Shown: piece after piece, positions 46,558 through 55,637 of the stretch
Numbering within the stretch: the first letter of the stretch is position 1
How the letters are laid out: every line of letters starts with the position of its first letter
Origin: Hyphomicrobiales bacterium
GTDB lineage: Bacteria; Pseudomonadota; Alphaproteobacteria; Rhizobiales; Rhizobiaceae
DNA length: 64,000 bases
Reading direction: 5' to 3'
Assembly (NCBI GenBank): GCA_900471485.1
Contig: UCEU01000016.1
Location: 124,001 to 188,000, forward strand
Notes under the pieces: model-generated
Database searches by the model: none
What the model saw: the letters and a program-made list of their open reading frames with translations, nothing else
What the model was told of the DNA's origin: nothing
Position numbers and translations under genes: made by a program

Positions 46558-47503
46558 AGCGAAGCTCCTGACGAGCGGAATGGAATGACGCTTCGCCCTT
46601 GGCGACCACTTTCCAGCTCAGAACCGGGTTGCGATCGGCCTTCGGCCGGGAGCAGCCTCAGGAGCCCGATCGCGGGCGAGCTCGCTGCGGTGGCAATGAG
46701 CAAGACAATTCCGTCAGGCCCGACATGGATGTCGGCACGATCAGCTTCCGCGAAAAACCCATCGCCGATCCTCGCTGTCAGCAATCCTATTGTGCCGCCT
46801 CCCGCGACGACCAGAGCCCAGCTTTCGCGGCTCGCGGTCAACTCCCAAACGGTGTCGGCAGGGAGGTCCAACCGTTCGAGGGTGAAGAACGGACAAGACA
46901 TGAGCTCGGCGCGCTCGACGGTGATATGGCGTGGTAGCTTCCTGCTACTTGCCGGTTCCAGCCGTGCCACGGCTATGGCTTGGTTGATGTGCAGTTCTCG
47001 CGAACGTCCATGATCCCAGATGCGAAACGTCGTCTCGTTGCGTTGTTGGATCTCAGCAATGACCAGACCTGCACCGATGGCATGCACAGTGCCAGCCGGA
47101 ACATAAAACACGTCACCGGCCGCCGCCTCCTGCCAGTCGAGAAGGCCCTCGATTGATCCGCCGAGCGCAGCGTTCCTGAATTCGAGCTGTGTCAGTGGCC
47201 GTTTGAGACCTACGGCGACCTGCGCCCCGTCTTCCGCTGCCAACACATACCAGGCTTCGCTCTTGCCGCTTTTCATCCCCATCGACTTGGCGGTAGCATC
47301 ATCGGGATGAACCTGTATCGACAGTGTTTCCCCTGTAAACAGGAGCTTCAGGAGGAGTAGACGGTCCGGCCCTCCCTCTTCGCCACAGTCAAACGAGATT
47401 TCGCCGACCGGGCTATCCTGATGGTTTTCGATGCCCATGGCCCGAGATCAAGACGACCCCATGGCTTGAGAATTGTTCTCACACTGGCGCGGTCGATTGT
47501 CAT
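46554..47503 (-). pseudogene. manA: class I mannose-6-phosphate isomerase, apparent 1-bp frameshift near N-terminus
   Basis: The main frame (46554-47438, 294 residues) holds the cupin-type isomerase: LFTGETLSIQVHPDDATAKS, KSEAWYVLAAEDGAQVAVGL, GDVFYVPAGTVHAIGAGLVI and EIQQRNETTFRIWDHGR, with Zn-ligand His and Glu residues. Its first ATG lies inside the expected domain. The best start is instead ATG 47503, preceded by AAGGAG at ideal spacing, which reads MTIDRASVRTILKPWGRLDL, exactly the expected N-terminus, but in another frame. One extra G in the GGG run at about 47436-47438 would join them. Interconverts mannose-6-P and fructose-6-P. Confidence 0.8.
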
Positions 47504-47810
47504 GGTGGTCTCCTTGATCTCGCCGCTAAGATCGGGGTGACCTGAGATCGGAGTGTGTTATTGCCGCTGCAGCGCTGTCCGTACGGATCTTGGAAACAGC
47601 AAGGGCTGCGAACGTGTCTGCGGCGCCGTGATCTTATCCTGGCTCGGCTGCGACAATTACGCAGCATCCGTGACTCAGCGGGTATGCAGCGGCCTCATGG
47701 GTTTCGGCCCTTGCCGGTCGTATCCTGCCCTTGGTTGAGACAAACTTGGCTTGCACGATAAAATTTTCGACCGTTACCAGTTCGTCGGGTCTGACGAGTC
47801 TTGAGGTTGC
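47504..47810. other. intergenic region upstream of manA
   Basis: About 300 bp between the manA start and the small gene ending at 47811. It should hold the promoter of the manA-glycosyltransferase-GH130 unit. I see no convincing gene, repeat or clear promoter box in it. Confidence 0.4.
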
Positions 47811-48047
47811 TTAAGGAGCGATAGACGGCGCCAGCGTTTTTTCAAATTCCTCCCTCGACACGGGCCACGCCTCGGTGCGCCCGTTGGAGCTAAGGAGCAA
47901 GGTCATTGTCGTATGATAAGCCTCCCATGTGACGTCGATGGGCTCCTCATCAATCTGAAGCTCGAAGACGCCTGGTGGATGAGGTTGCGCCATCCCGGGA
48001 AGCTGGAACGGTCGAATGATAGCGATGCTTTTCACTGTTGCTTTCAT
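47811..48047 (-). CDS. hypothetical protein (78 aa)
   Basis: A 78-residue protein (KATVKSIAIIRPFQLPGMAQ, FELQIDEEPIDVTWEAYHTT, then VSREEFEKTLAPSIAP), likely a small beta-rich fold. The frame is open further upstream, and ATG 48047 is chosen because the sequence becomes protein-like there. It is the last of four small same-strand genes between 47811 and 48885. Not recognised. Confidence 0.5.
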   Translation of the reverse strand: MKATVKSIAIIRPFQLPGMAQPHPPGVFELQIDEEPIDVTWEAYHTTMTLLLSSNGRTEAWPVSREEFEKTLAPSIAP

Positions 48048-48132
48048 GACGGCACCGTTCCTGTGGGGAGAATGCTGGAATGCTCTGTGGCGGGCAAGGA
48101 GAGCGGAAGCGGCGATAATACCGCCGATCCCT

Positions 48133-48327
48133 TTATCTGCCGGCATTTCTGAGGAGGTCTATTTCCTTAGCGATTGGGCCCAGGAGCTTCCGCAATCGGT
48201 TCTCCTCCACCTGACCGAGGCGAAATCTTTTTGCAAACTCGCTCACAAGCACAGTTTTCGCTGTTCCTGGTTGGAGCGGTGGAGCTGATTTGGCTGGATG
48301 ATGCACGATCGTATCCTTCAGGATCAC
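48133..48327 (-). CDS. hypothetical protein (64 aa)
   Basis: A 64-residue protein with a C-terminal helical pair (VLVSEFAKRFRLGQVEENRL, RKLLGPIAKEIDLLRNAG) that might be a small HTH-like unit. It is 7 bp downstream of the DUF1488 gene, so cotranscription is likely. Function unknown. Confidence 0.5.
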   Translation of the reverse strand: MILKDTIVHHPAKSAPPLQPGTAKTVLVSEFAKRFRLGQVEENRLRKLLGPIAKEIDLLRNAGR

Positions 48328-48334
48328 GGTATGC

Positions 48335-48601
48335 TTAACGAAAATGCGCGAGATCCAGCGTAATCGCGCTGGATCGAACTTTGGAATAAGCAGAGGTCGC
48401 AGCTTTCAGAATTCTTGGGCGCAACGCATCGAACGCCGTCAAATAATCTGCCTCGGTGGCATTTCGGTGCGATTTCTCGCAGGCCAAGACTTCAGTCGCC
48501 AGATAGAATTTGATCTCGAACATCCCGTCGTATCCGGTAAAACGGACACAGCGATTTCTGTCGTCAAAACTACGAGTTTCGTTCGGGAACGAAATCCCCA
48601 T
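48335..48601 (-). CDS. DUF1488 family protein
   Basis: An 88-residue protein matching DUF1488: GISFPNETRSFDDRNRCVRF, TGYDGMFEIKFYLATEVLAC and YLTAFDALRPRILKAATSAY. The family is small, widespread in proteobacteria and without known function. The start overlaps the end of the upstream gene by one base. Confidence 0.8.
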   Translation of the reverse strand: MGISFPNETRSFDDRNRCVRFTGYDGMFEIKFYLATEVLACEKSHRNATEADYLTAFDALRPRILKAATSAYSKVRSSAITLDLAHFR

Positions 48602-48885
48602 CAGCGCCCACCTTCATCTTGCCATCGATCAACAGCGCTACCGTCGGGTTGGGGATCAAGGCTTGCTCGCGTCGATGACTGTTGCCGCTTGGCGAGAGAA
48701 CTCAGGAGAGCCGATTTTGTCCTCACACCCCTGCGGAACTCGGTTGACAGAAAGAACGAGGCTTCACGTTTCGTGTCGGAACTCGCGTCCGACTCAGATC
48801 CCCGGAGGCCGGCCGATCTTAAGACTTCCCTGACCAACTTGAAGCCGGCGGGTTCGACATGCGGTGCTGCTGGATTGGAAGACAT
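48601..48885 (-). CDS. hypothetical protein (94 aa)
   Basis: A 94-residue polar protein (SSNPAAPHVEPAGFKLVREV, LRSAGLRGSESDASSDTKRE...), probably partly disordered. The ATG at 48885 follows GAAGGAGGATTTC, one of the strongest ribosome sites in the window, and this is why I accept it. First gene of the small-protein run ending at 47811. Confidence 0.6.
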   Translation of the reverse strand: MSSNPAAPHVEPAGFKLVREVLRSAGLRGSESDASSDTKREASFFLSTEFRRGVRTKSALLSSLAKRQQSSTRASLDPQPDGSAVDRWQDEGGR

Positions 48886-49345
48886 GAAATCCTCCTTCGT
48901 TGGGGCAAGGTTTTGCACCCTTGGTGACAGCGCCCTGAAGACGAGCCGTCACTACCATCTAAATCGTGCTGAAATACTGGATTACAAGGGGAGGCCGGGT
49001 AAGGAGGTTCGGAGCCATCACCAAGGACCGTTAAGACCTAAGCTCGAAGACCAAAGAGGGAAAAGGATTTCTGGCATCGACGCGAACAAATAGCGGGCCG
49101 GAAGTCCAGTTCCCTTCAAGAGCGAGAAAGATATCGTCTGGAAATGATTGATCCTCGATTCCGGTATATGATGACTGGGACAAAGCCCCATAAGCGGGAA
49201 GGGGGCGACATCCGCCATGCCTACAGCCCTGACGACAAAGCTCGCCAGCGCACTCTTTCTATGAAGTCAGTTCTCTGAACAAAAACTTTCGCAACAACGG
49301 TGCGCTCTGAGAGTTTCGTCATCATCGGAACCACAGGAGGCCAGC
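48886..49345. other. intergenic region between divergent small genes
   Basis: About 460 bp with no recognised gene. A 44-codon frame (49144-49278, including KPHKREGGDIRHAYSPDDKA) has coding-like composition but no homology I know and only a weak ribosome site. Promoters for the genes at 48885 (minus) and 49346 (plus) must lie here. Confidence 0.35.
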
Positions 49346-49654
49346 ATGGCAGACCACCGCACCCTCACCATCCGCGCGAATTTCGACACGCGTGAAGCTG
49401 CAGACCTCGCGGTAGAGCATCTCGTGCAGCAACTTGGCATTCCGCTGCCTGACGTATTCGTGCAATCCGCCGCAACGGCCAACACGTCCGGATCGAAGGC
49501 CTGGGGCGGCGACGCGGCGCACGGCGGCGGCACGCGCGATGATGCCCTCCTTGCAGGCGACGTCGTAGTCTCCGTTGACATCGCCGCTAGTGAGCTTCCC
49601 AAAGTCAACCGGATTTTCGGAGATCTGGGCGCGATGCGTGTCTCGAGGGATTGA
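49346..49654 (+). CDS. hypothetical protein (102 aa), operon with FAD monooxygenase
   Basis: A 102-residue protein: DHRTLTIRANFDTREAADLA, VEHLVQQLGIPLPDVFVQSA, a Gly-rich loop (WGGDAAHGGGTRDD), then VVVSVDIAASELPKVNRIFG. The pattern beta-helix-linker-beta-helix suggests a split ferredoxin-like fold, as in YflT-type stress proteins. AGGAGG stands 6 bp before the ATG. It is 3 bp upstream of the monooxygenase gene and surely cotranscribed. Confidence 0.75.
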   Translation: MADHRTLTIRANFDTREAADLAVEHLVQQLGIPLPDVFVQSAATANTSGSKAWGGDAAHGGGTRDDALLAGDVVVSVDIAASELPKVNRIFGDLGAMRVSRD

Positions 49655-49657
49655 CGA

Positions 49658-50878
49658 ATGAAGCGCGCTGCCTCTGTCGGACCTGCACGCAAGATCCTGA
49701 TAACCGGGGCGAGTGTCGCCGGCAATGCACTTGCGTGGTGGCTTGCGAAACGAGGCTTCGACGTCACCGTCGTCGAGCGCCATCCCCATTTCCGTGAAGG
49801 CGGACAAAATATCGATGTTCGTGGTGCGGGCCGCGAAGTCCTCAAAAAGATGGGTCTCGAGCAGGCGGTAGCCGATAGCGGGACCGGTGAGACCGGCGTT
49901 CGGTTTGTCGACGCGGACGACAAGACTGTCGCGCAGTTTGACGTTGATGAGCTTGGCGCCGATGGTCCGACGGCCGAGCTCGAAATCCTACGTGGCGATC
50001 TTGCGCGCATTTTCTATGACGCGTGCGGCGAGGGCGTGACGTTCAGGTTCGACGATACCATCGAAGCCGTCGCAGAGACCGGGAACGGTATAAACGTACG
50101 TTTCAAAAGCGCTGCCCGCGAGGAGTTCGATCTTGTCGTCGTCGCCGAAGGCGTCGGCTCCGCCACCCGTGAGCTTGTCTTCCCTGGTGAGAACAAGCCC
50201 AGATGGCTCGACGTGACCATGGGCTACTTCACCATTCCCAAAGCTGTGGGTGATGGCCGCCTCTGCCGCATCTTCACGGCCGGCGAGGGACGGAGCATCT
50301 GGTTGCGACCTGACAACAAGGGCACGACACGGGCTATCCTCACCGTTCAAAAAGAGTCCGATGGAGACGATAGGCTCACTCGTGAGGAGCAGGTCTCGTT
50401 TTTGCGAGAGCGTTTCGCCGGCGTGGATTGGGAAGCGGATCGTGTTCTGCGTGGACTGGAGACGACGGATGACCTCTATTTCGATGTCCTTCGTCAGGTG
50501 AAAATGGAGCGGTGGTCAAAAGGTCGGGTCGTGCTGACCGGCGACGCGGCATGGTGCGCGACGCCGATTGCAGGAATTGGAACCACTCTCGCGATCGTCG
50601 GCGCCTATGTTCTGGCAGGCGAACTGTCTCGGTCTCCTGACATTCAAGAAGCGCTGAAGCGTTACGAGGAAACCCTTCGGCCCTACGTCGAGAAGGGTCA
50701 GAATGTGCCGAAGTTTGCTCCGAAAATGCTGCAGCCACAAACATTGCTGGGAGTCGCCGTGCAGCGAAGCGTTCTGCGCATTGTCGACACGCCCGGCATC
50801 AAGCAGCTCGTGACTAAACTGTTCGTATCCAGCACTGACGACTTCGAGTCGCCCGTGTACGACCATGTTTCGGCATAG
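49658..50878 (+). CDS. FAD-dependent aromatic-type monooxygenase (TetX/PHBH-like)
   Basis: A 406-residue class A flavoprotein monooxygenase: ADP-binding ILITGASVAGNALAWWLAKR with VVER closing the fold, the DG-type segment FDLVVVAEGVGSATRELVF, and the FAD-ribityl motif VVLTGDAAWCATPIAGIGTT. Hydroxylates an organic substrate with NAD(P)H and O2. Relatives include tetracycline-inactivating enzymes, but the substrate here is unknown. The C-terminus is soluble with no membrane anchor. Confidence 0.88.
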   Translation: MKRAASVGPARKILITGASVAGNALAWWLAKRGFDVTVVERHPHFREGGQNIDVRGAGREVLKKMGLEQAVADSGTGETGVRFVDADDKTVAQFDVDELGADGPTAELEILRGDLARIFYDACGEGVTFRFDDTIEAVAETGNGINVRFKSAAREEFDLVVVAEGVGSATRELVFPGENKPRWLDVTMGYFTIPKAVGDGRLCRIFTAGEGRSIWLRPDNKGTTRAILTVQKESDGDDRLTREEQVSFLRERFAGVDWEADRVLRGLETTDDLYFDVLRQVKMERWSKGRVVLTGDAAWCATPIAGIGTTLAIVGAYVLAGELSRSPDIQEALKRYEETLRPYVEKGQNVPKFAPKMLQPQTLLGVAVQRSVLRIVDTPGIKQLVTKLFVSSTDDFESPVYDHVSA

Positions 50879-50924
50879 TGCAGAACTTACCGGTTGCAAC
50901 ACCTTCTGGAACAAATAAATCATT

Positions 50925-50949
50925 GGAACTTCTAGGTTTTCAGCGGGTT
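50925..50949 (+). promoter_or_regulatory. EcfG-type general-stress promoter (GGAAC-N17-GTT)
   Basis: GGAAC at 50925-50929 and GTT at 50947-50949, 30 bp before the PepSY-gene ATG. Same boxes and spacing as at 52475, 55572 and 55936. This is the alphaproteobacterial EcfG sigma-factor consensus. Confidence 0.6.
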
Positions 50950-50978
50950 TCCGATTCATCCAACAGGAGGAAACACCA

Positions 50979-51290
50979 ATGAAGAAAATTACACTCGCCA
51001 CCGCCGGTCTGCTCCTCGTTGCCACTGGCGCATTCGCACAGAGCGAAACGCCAAGCACCTCGCAGACCACGCCGGCGATCAACACCGAGCAGAACCCCGG
51101 CGCGCCAGTCGCTGGCAAGAACAGCTTCACCGAGGCTCAGGCGAAGTCTCGTATCGAAGAGGCAGGTTACACCGACGTGGCCGGCCTGAAGCTGGATGAT
51201 CAGGGCGTATGGCGCGCCACAGCGTCCAAGGACGGTAAGCCCGGCAATGTCTCTCTGGACTTCCAGGGCAATGTCACGCTCGCCAAGTAA
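50979..51290 (+). CDS. exported PepSY-domain small protein
   Basis: A 103-residue precursor: signal peptide KKITLATAGLLLVATGAFAQ (cleavage after AFA), a Ser/Thr/Pro-rich linker, then a PepSY-like unit (FTEAQAKSRIEEAGYTDVAG, LKLDDQGVWRATASKDGKPG, VSLDFQGNVTLAK). A periplasmic protein. AGGAGG lies 9 bp before the ATG. An EcfG-type promoter box stands immediately upstream, and the YflT-like gene follows 24 bp later. Confidence 0.85.
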   Translation: MKKITLATAGLLLVATGAFAQSETPSTSQTTPAINTEQNPGAPVAGKNSFTEAQAKSRIEEAGYTDVAGLKLDDQGVWRATASKDGKPGNVSLDFQGNVTLAK

Positions 51291-51314
51291 AAAAACGACA
51301 ACAGAGGAATCCCC

Positions 51315-51929
51315 ATGAAAACCACGATCACAGGTCTCTACGACAGCTACAATGACGCCAAGGCTGCCGTGAAAGCTCTCGAAAATGCAGGCGTGTCATC
51401 TGATGACATCAGCATCGTCACAAACAAGGCCAACGGCCACGTCGACGTCGAAGGGCAGGGTAACAAGGCAGGTGAGGGCGCTGGCACTGGCGCTGGCGTC
51501 GGAGCCATCGCAGGTGGCGCAGGCGGTCTCCTGACTGGCCTTGGCATGCTTGCCATCCCAGGTGTCGGACCGGTCGTTGCAGCCGGCTGGCTCGCCGCCA
51601 CCGCGGCTGGTGCTGTTGCAGGTGCGGTTGCTGGCGGTGCTGTCGGCGGTATCGTGGGTGCGATGATCGACTCCGGCGTGCCGGAGAATGACGCCCACTT
51701 CTATGCCGAAAGCATTCGTCGCGGTGGCTCCGTTGTGACGGCCCGTGTTGAAGAAGACCGCCGTGCATCTGCCGAAGCGATCCTCAACAACTCGCCACGT
51801 GTTGACGTCGCCGCTCGTCGTGCGAGCTACACCGAGCAGGGTTGGACCCGCTTCGACGACGCTGCGAACCCTTATACGCCCGAACAGATCGCCGCCGAGC
51901 GCGACCGATATCGCGTCAATCGTCTGTAA
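51315..51929 (+). CDS. YflT-like glycine-rich general stress protein
   Basis: A 204-residue protein: an N-terminal YflT-type module (TTITGLYDSYNDAKAAVKAL, GVSSDDISIVTNKA), a very Gly/Ala-rich centre with two hydrophobic helices (GVGAIAGGAGGLLTGLGMLA, AAGWLAATAAGAVAGAVAGG), then a second alpha/beta part (DAHFYAESIRRGGSVVTARV). Such glycine-zipper proteins are general-stress members with unknown action, possibly membrane-associated. An intrinsic terminator closes the unit. Confidence 0.88.
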   Translation: MKTTITGLYDSYNDAKAAVKALENAGVSSDDISIVTNKANGHVDVEGQGNKAGEGAGTGAGVGAIAGGAGGLLTGLGMLAIPGVGPVVAAGWLAATAAGAVAGAVAGGAVGGIVGAMIDSGVPENDAHFYAESIRRGGSVVTARVEEDRRASAEAILNNSPRVDVAARRASYTEQGWTRFDDAANPYTPEQIAAERDRYRVNRL

Positions 51930-51953
51930 TCCGCTTCGAACGGATTTTCTTAG

Positions 51954-51980
51954 AGCCCCGCATTTGTTGCGGGGCTTTTT
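51954..51980 (+). terminator. intrinsic terminator after YflT-like gene
   Basis: Eight-base inverted repeat AGCCCCGC/GCGGGGCT around a 7-base loop, followed by TTTT. Ends the PepSY/YflT-like transcript. Confidence 0.88.
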
Positions 51981-52046
51981 GCATGGCGCATCGGCACCTT
52001 TCCGTTCCACCAGCGTTGTTCCTGCAATAGCAGCGGGAGAATGCAC

Positions 52047-52409
52047 ATGGTTATCAAAAATGGCGACGTCGCATCGCCTAAAGTCACGGAAACAGCAACA
52101 GAAGCTCGTCAAGGAAGCTACGGTAAGCCCGTCTTCATCGTTCTCGTGTGTGGCATGCTCTTGGCGTTGCTTGCATGGGGTGGCGTTGAAATATGGGGCG
52201 AGAGCATCGATCAGGACGCTAAACCCACGGCCTCGATGAACAACAACGCGGTTAACGCACAGCCATCCGCGGCTGGCACGTTCGACAACAACGCCGCCGA
52301 CGGCAGCGGTCGCCCGCCAGAAGCAACCGACCGATCGCCAACCCCGAGCGGTAGCGGCAGCGGCCCGACGCAGGTGACCACACCAACCGGGACCGAGAAA
52401 ACCCGGTAA
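52047..52409 (+). CDS. single-pass membrane protein with disordered C-terminus
   Basis: A 120-residue protein: cytoplasmic polar N-terminus, one transmembrane helix (PVFIVLVCGMLLALLAWGGV), then a periplasmic Asn/Ser/Gly/Thr-rich tail (NNNAVNAQPSAAGTFDNNAA...PTPSGSGSGPTQ). Two ATGs (52041 and 52047) are in frame; GGGAGAATGCAC places the site best for the second. Function unknown; the tail looks intrinsically disordered. Confidence 0.7.
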   Translation: MVIKNGDVASPKVTETATEARQGSYGKPVFIVLVCGMLLALLAWGGVEIWGESIDQDAKPTASMNNNAVNAQPSAAGTFDNNAADGSGRPPEATDRSPTPSGSGSGPTQVTTPTGTEKTR

Positions 52410-52474
52410 AGCTACAGGATTGCCGTCGCTCCAAAAAGGCTCCGATGAAATTGCGCTCTTCCGAAATTTTATTC

Positions 52475-52499
52475 GGAACAGGGGCGCCTAACGGAAGTT
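52475..52499 (+). promoter_or_regulatory. EcfG-type general-stress promoter (GGAAC-N17-GTT)
   Basis: GGAAC at 52475-52479, GTT at 52497-52499, spacing 17, about 44 bp before the small basic-protein ATG at 52543. Matches the other boxes of this cluster. Confidence 0.55.
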
Positions 52500-52542
52500 C
52501 AATTCCCGAGATCATGAGGATCTCTTACGGAGGAGAATGATA

Positions 52543-52710
52543 ATGGCATCTACAAGCACCGACACGTCGCACTCCAAGGGTGGCTCCAAGTCGAGCTCCG
52601 GCAAGAGCGCATCATCGACGACCAAGAGCGCAAGCGATTCCGGCAAGCAGGGCGGCTCGCATGAGCAGCACGTCAAGGCCGGCGAGCAGAGCCACAAGAA
52701 CTCGAAGTGA
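52543..52710 (+). CDS. 55-residue Ser/Lys/Gly-rich hydrophilin-like protein
   Basis: A short gene, with GGAGGAG 8 bp before the ATG. The product is almost entirely Ser, Lys, Gly, Thr, His and Gln (ASTSTDTSHSKGGSKSSSGK...), with no hydrophobic core, so it should be disordered. The KGG and KQGG elements recall stress-type Con-10/KGG peptides. It lies just downstream of a GGAAC-N17-GTT box and convergent to katE. Confidence 0.75.
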   Translation: MASTSTDTSHSKGGSKSSSGKSASSTTKSASDSGKQGGSHEQHVKAGEQSHKNSK

Positions 52711-52738
52711 CGTCGAATGCTTCTGTGTGAATGTTCAT

Positions 52739-52762
52739 CGGGCGCGGATCAATCCGCGCCCG
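52739..52762. terminator. bidirectional hairpin between convergent genes
   Basis: Perfect 10-bp stem CGGGCGCGGA/TCCGCGCCCG with a 4-base TCAA loop, centred between the hydrophilin-like gene and the end of katE. There is no T-run, so termination may rely on Rho, but its position suits both transcripts. Confidence 0.65.
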
Positions 52763-52769
52763 AAGGGTA

Positions 52770-54920
52770 TCAGGCTATCGGAGCCGACGCCTTGCCGAGC
52801 TTGACCGAGGGTTCGCGACCCCAGACACGAAGCTTGCCGAGCTCCTGGACAAACGCCGCGACGTCTTTGCCGCCTGACAACTGCACTGTTCCCTCGTCGA
52901 GTTGGCGGGCAATACCAGCTTTCTCCAAAAGAGGCACGGCCGACTGGTCGTAGCCGATATACTTGCAATGCTGGAACGCGTCGGCGACGAAGTCGCGGGC
53001 AGCGGCTTCTGTGACGAGATCGTCGATCGCCTGATGCGAGGTTAGAAGGACGACAGCGTCGAACAGCACGGACGGGCCGCCATCGATCATGTGGTGCGCT
53101 TGAACGAGGCTGCCGTCGTCTGCGGTAACGCCGCCGACCTTCGCTGCGATAAGCTCGACCACTGCCTTTTCGGCAACGACTGCCTTCGTTACCACCTTCA
53201 GGAGCTTCGCATCGACGCCGTCGGCAACGAGGATGCCGAGCTTGCGACCCTCGAAACGCTGGGGTCCGCGTTCGACGATACTGAGTGCTGGCGAGGCCTC
53301 GAGATCCTGACGGGTCGGCATCGCGGCGTCCGCAGGCTTTGGCATGGACTGGAAGCCCAGTTTTCGCGCGACCGTGGATGCCAGCGTCTCATCGATGTTC
53401 AGCAGGTGCGATACCATTCTCTCACGTATCGGCAAGGACTCGACCTTGCTCAGTTCGAACGTCAACGCCGACGCAATGTGGCGCTGCTCTGTACCGGTCT
53501 GACTTATGAAGAACTGACGTGCCTGGCTGTAGTGATCAGCGAAGCTCTCAGGACGCAGTCGCGCCTTCTGTCCCTGTTCCTCGGCTGGAAAGTGCCGATA
53601 TCCGCGCGCTGGAGATTCCCTTGGGCCTTCCCCGTGCGAATTCGGCTGGTAGTTGGTTCTGCCGACAGGATTGCGCATCGCCATATGTCCGTCCTGCTGG
53701 AAATTGTGCATCGGACACTTCGGCGCATTGATCGGCAGATGTGTAAAGTTCGGGCCGCCGAGGCGCTTCAACTGCGTATCGAGATAGGAGAAGTTGCGCC
53801 CCTGGAGGAGCGGATCGTTGCTGAAGTCGATGCCCGGTGGCACGTTCTGCGTCATGAAGGCGACTTGCTCGGTCTGGGCGAAGAAGTTGTCCGGCATGCG
53901 ATCGAGCACCAGGCGGCCGATCGGTTGTACTGGCAGGATTTCCTCCGGAATGATCTTCGTCGGATCGAGCACGTCGAAGTCGAAGCTGTCGGCGAAATCC
54001 TGGTCGAAGAGTTGGACAGCGAGCTCCCATTCCGGGAAGTTTCCGGTCTGAATGGCGTTCCAAAGATCGCGGCGGTGGAAGTCCGGGTCGGCGCCGTTGA
54101 TCTTAACGGCCTCGTTCCAGGCGACGGACTGGAGACCCAGCTTCGGCTTCCAGTGGAACTTGACGAAGGTCGACTTGTCCTTGGCGTTGACGAAGCGGAA
54201 GGTATGGACGCCGAAACCCTCCATGAAGCGAAGCGAGCGCGGGATCGCGCGGTCGGACATCACCCACATGATCATGTGCATGCTTTCCGGCGTCAGCGAA
54301 ATGAAATCCCAGAAATTGTCGTGCGCCGATTGCGCCTGTGGGAATCCGCGATCTGGCTCCGGCTTGACCGAATGGATAAGGTCGGGAAACTTGATTGCGT
54401 CCTGTATAAAGAAGACCGGGATGTTGTTGCCGACGAGATCCCAGTTTCCTTCCTTGGTATACATCTTGACGGCAAAGCCACGGACGTCGCGTGCTAGATC
54501 AGAGGAACCTTCGCTGCCGGCCACTGTCGAAAACCGCACAAAGACCGGCGTTTTCTCACCGGCACGTTGAAACACGTCGGCACGGGTGACGTCGGACAAG
54601 GATTCGTAGTTTTCAAAAAAACCATGGGCGCCGTAGCCACGGGCATGGACGACCCGCTCGGGAATCCTTTCGTGATCGAAGTGGAAGATCTTCTCGCGGA
54701 AATGAAAGTCGTCAACGGGAAGCGGTCCGCGAGGGCCGACACGCAGGGAATTCTGATCGTCGGCGACAGGCGCGCCTTGCGAGGTCGTCAGGACATCATG
54801 GCCATCTTCAGCGAACTGATGCAGTTCGCCTCCCGCGCCGCGGTGGAGTTGCTGATCGTGGATGGTCGCTGTGTCGTCGGTCGATACGGTGGATCCGGGT
54901 TTCGCTGTGCGCTTGGCCAT
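52770..54920 (-). CDS. katE: large-subunit catalase (HPII/KatE type)
   Basis: A 716-residue heme catalase. The distal His is in [13 protein letters not shown], Asn in the [20 protein letters not shown] region, the NADPH/lateral-channel segment [20 protein letters not shown] follows, and [20 protein letters not shown] is the heme-pocket block. A C-terminal flavodoxin-like/DJ-1-type domain ([34 protein letters not shown]) identifies the large-subunit clade. The long reading frame extends upstream, but AAGGGGACATCAAG precedes the ATG at 54920. Removes H2O2 in stationary phase or stress. It lies 77 bp after the DUF892 gene with a hairpin between. Confidence 0.95.
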   Translation of the reverse strand: MAKRTAKPGSTVSTDDTATIHDQQLHRGAGGELHQFAEDGHDVLTTSQGAPVADDQNSLRVGPRGPLPVDDFHFREKIFHFDHERIPERVVHARGYGAHGFFENYESLSDVTRADVFQRAGEKTPVFVRFSTVAGSEGSSDLARDVRGFAVKMYTKEGNWDLVGNNIPVFFIQDAIKFPDLIHSVKPEPDRGFPQAQSAHDNFWDFISLTPESMHMIMWVMSDRAIPRSLRFMEGFGVHTFRFVNAKDKSTFVKFHWKPKLGLQSVAWNEAVKINGADPDFHRRDLWNAIQTGNFPEWELAVQLFDQDFADSFDFDVLDPTKIIPEEILPVQPIGRLVLDRMPDNFFAQTEQVAFMTQNVPPGIDFSNDPLLQGRNFSYLDTQLKRLGGPNFTHLPINAPKCPMHNFQQDGHMAMRNPVGRTNYQPNSHGEGPRESPARGYRHFPAEEQGQKARLRPESFADHYSQARQFFISQTGTEQRHIASALTFELSKVESLPIRERMVSHLLNIDETLASTVARKLGFQSMPKPADAAMPTRQDLEASPALSIVERGPQRFEGRKLGILVADGVDAKLLKVVTKAVVAEKAVVELIAAKVGGVTADDGSLVQAHHMIDGGPSVLFDAVVLLTSHQAIDDLVTEAAARDFVADAFQHCKYIGYDQSAVPLLEKAGIARQLDEGTVQLSGGKDVAAFVQELGKLRVWGREPSVKLGKASAPIA

Positions 54921-54952
54921 CTTGATGTCCCCTTGACGTTTAATCACAACTA

Positions 54953-54979
54953 CGAAAAGGCCGCCCAGCGGACGGCCTT
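54953..54979 (-). terminator. terminator after DUF892 gene
   Basis: On the minus strand, AAGGCCG/CGGCCTT (7 bp, 9-base loop) followed by TTTT directly after the DUF892 stop. It would limit read-through into katE, so katE may depend on read-through or on its own unrecognised promoter. Confidence 0.6.
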
Positions 54980-54997
54980 CGATTTCCGGCTGTTGGT

Positions 54998-55501
54998 TTA
55001 AGCGGCCTTGCTTTTGCCGGACGCGTTGGCCTGCGTCTCTGCTAGTTGAGTCAGCTTCCGATCGGTCGCTTCCTCCTCGGCCAAGGTGGCTTCCAGCAAG
55101 GGAACGGCATCCTTCAGGCCGAGCTGCTTCGCCCAAGCGATAAGAGTGCCATAGCGGGCGATTTCATAGTGCTCCACCGCCTGCGCCGACGAAATGAGCC
55201 CTGCGTCTAATGCTGGAGACCCCTTGAACTCCTCCATGATTTCCTCGCCTTCTGCGAGCATGCCCTGGATCGCCTCGCAGGTTTTGCCGCGTGCTGGTTT
55301 GCCGATGAGTTCGAACACCTGCACGAGTCGCTCGATCTGTCCCTGCGTCTCGTCACGGTGCTGCAGAAAACCAGCCTTGCCCTCTTCCGACTGAGCGGCA
55401 CGCGCCATCTTCGGAAGGGCCTTCAGAACCTGCTTTTCCGCGAAATAGATGTCCTTGAGGGTGTCGAGAAACAGGTCATCGAGTGTCTTGGTCGTTGCCA
55501 T
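54998..55501 (-). CDS. DUF892/YciE-type ferritin-like protein
   Basis: A 167-residue four-helix bundle: [79 protein letters not shown] and [19 protein letters not shown]. The conserved Glu and His positions of the family's di-iron site are present. These stress-induced proteins may scavenge peroxide or iron. GGAGGACACG precedes the ATG at 55501. A GGAAC-N17-GTT box stands about 70 bp upstream. Confidence 0.92.
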   Translation of the reverse strand: MATTKTLDDLFLDTLKDIYFAEKQVLKALPKMARAAQSEEGKAGFLQHRDETQGQIERLVQVFELIGKPARGKTCEAIQGMLAEGEEIMEEFKGSPALDAGLISSAQAVEHYEIARYGTLIAWAKQLGLKDAVPLLEATLAEEEATDRKLTQLAETQANASGKSKAA

Positions 55502-55571
55502 CGTGTCCTCCGTTGATCTGATTGCTCCCATTTCGGCAATGCGCGTTTATCGAGTGTGGGAGACGGCACTT

Positions 55572-55596
55572 AACCTCCGTGCGGGGTGTTTGTTCC
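55572..55596 (-). promoter_or_regulatory. EcfG-type general-stress promoter (GGAAC-N17-GTT)
   Basis: Minus-strand GGAAC (55596-55592) and GTT (55574-55572), spacing 17, about 71 bp upstream of the DUF892 start. Could drive DUF892 and, by read-through, katE. Confidence 0.6.
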
Positions 55597-55637
55597 GGCG
55601 CATGAGACGAGCGCGGCCATGGCGAACGCTGTAACGA

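Noticed and set aside
53091..54497. 468-codon plus-strand frame
   Set aside because: It is the complement of katE in a high-GC genome; the opposite strand encodes an unmistakable catalase with all motifs, and this frame resembles no protein.
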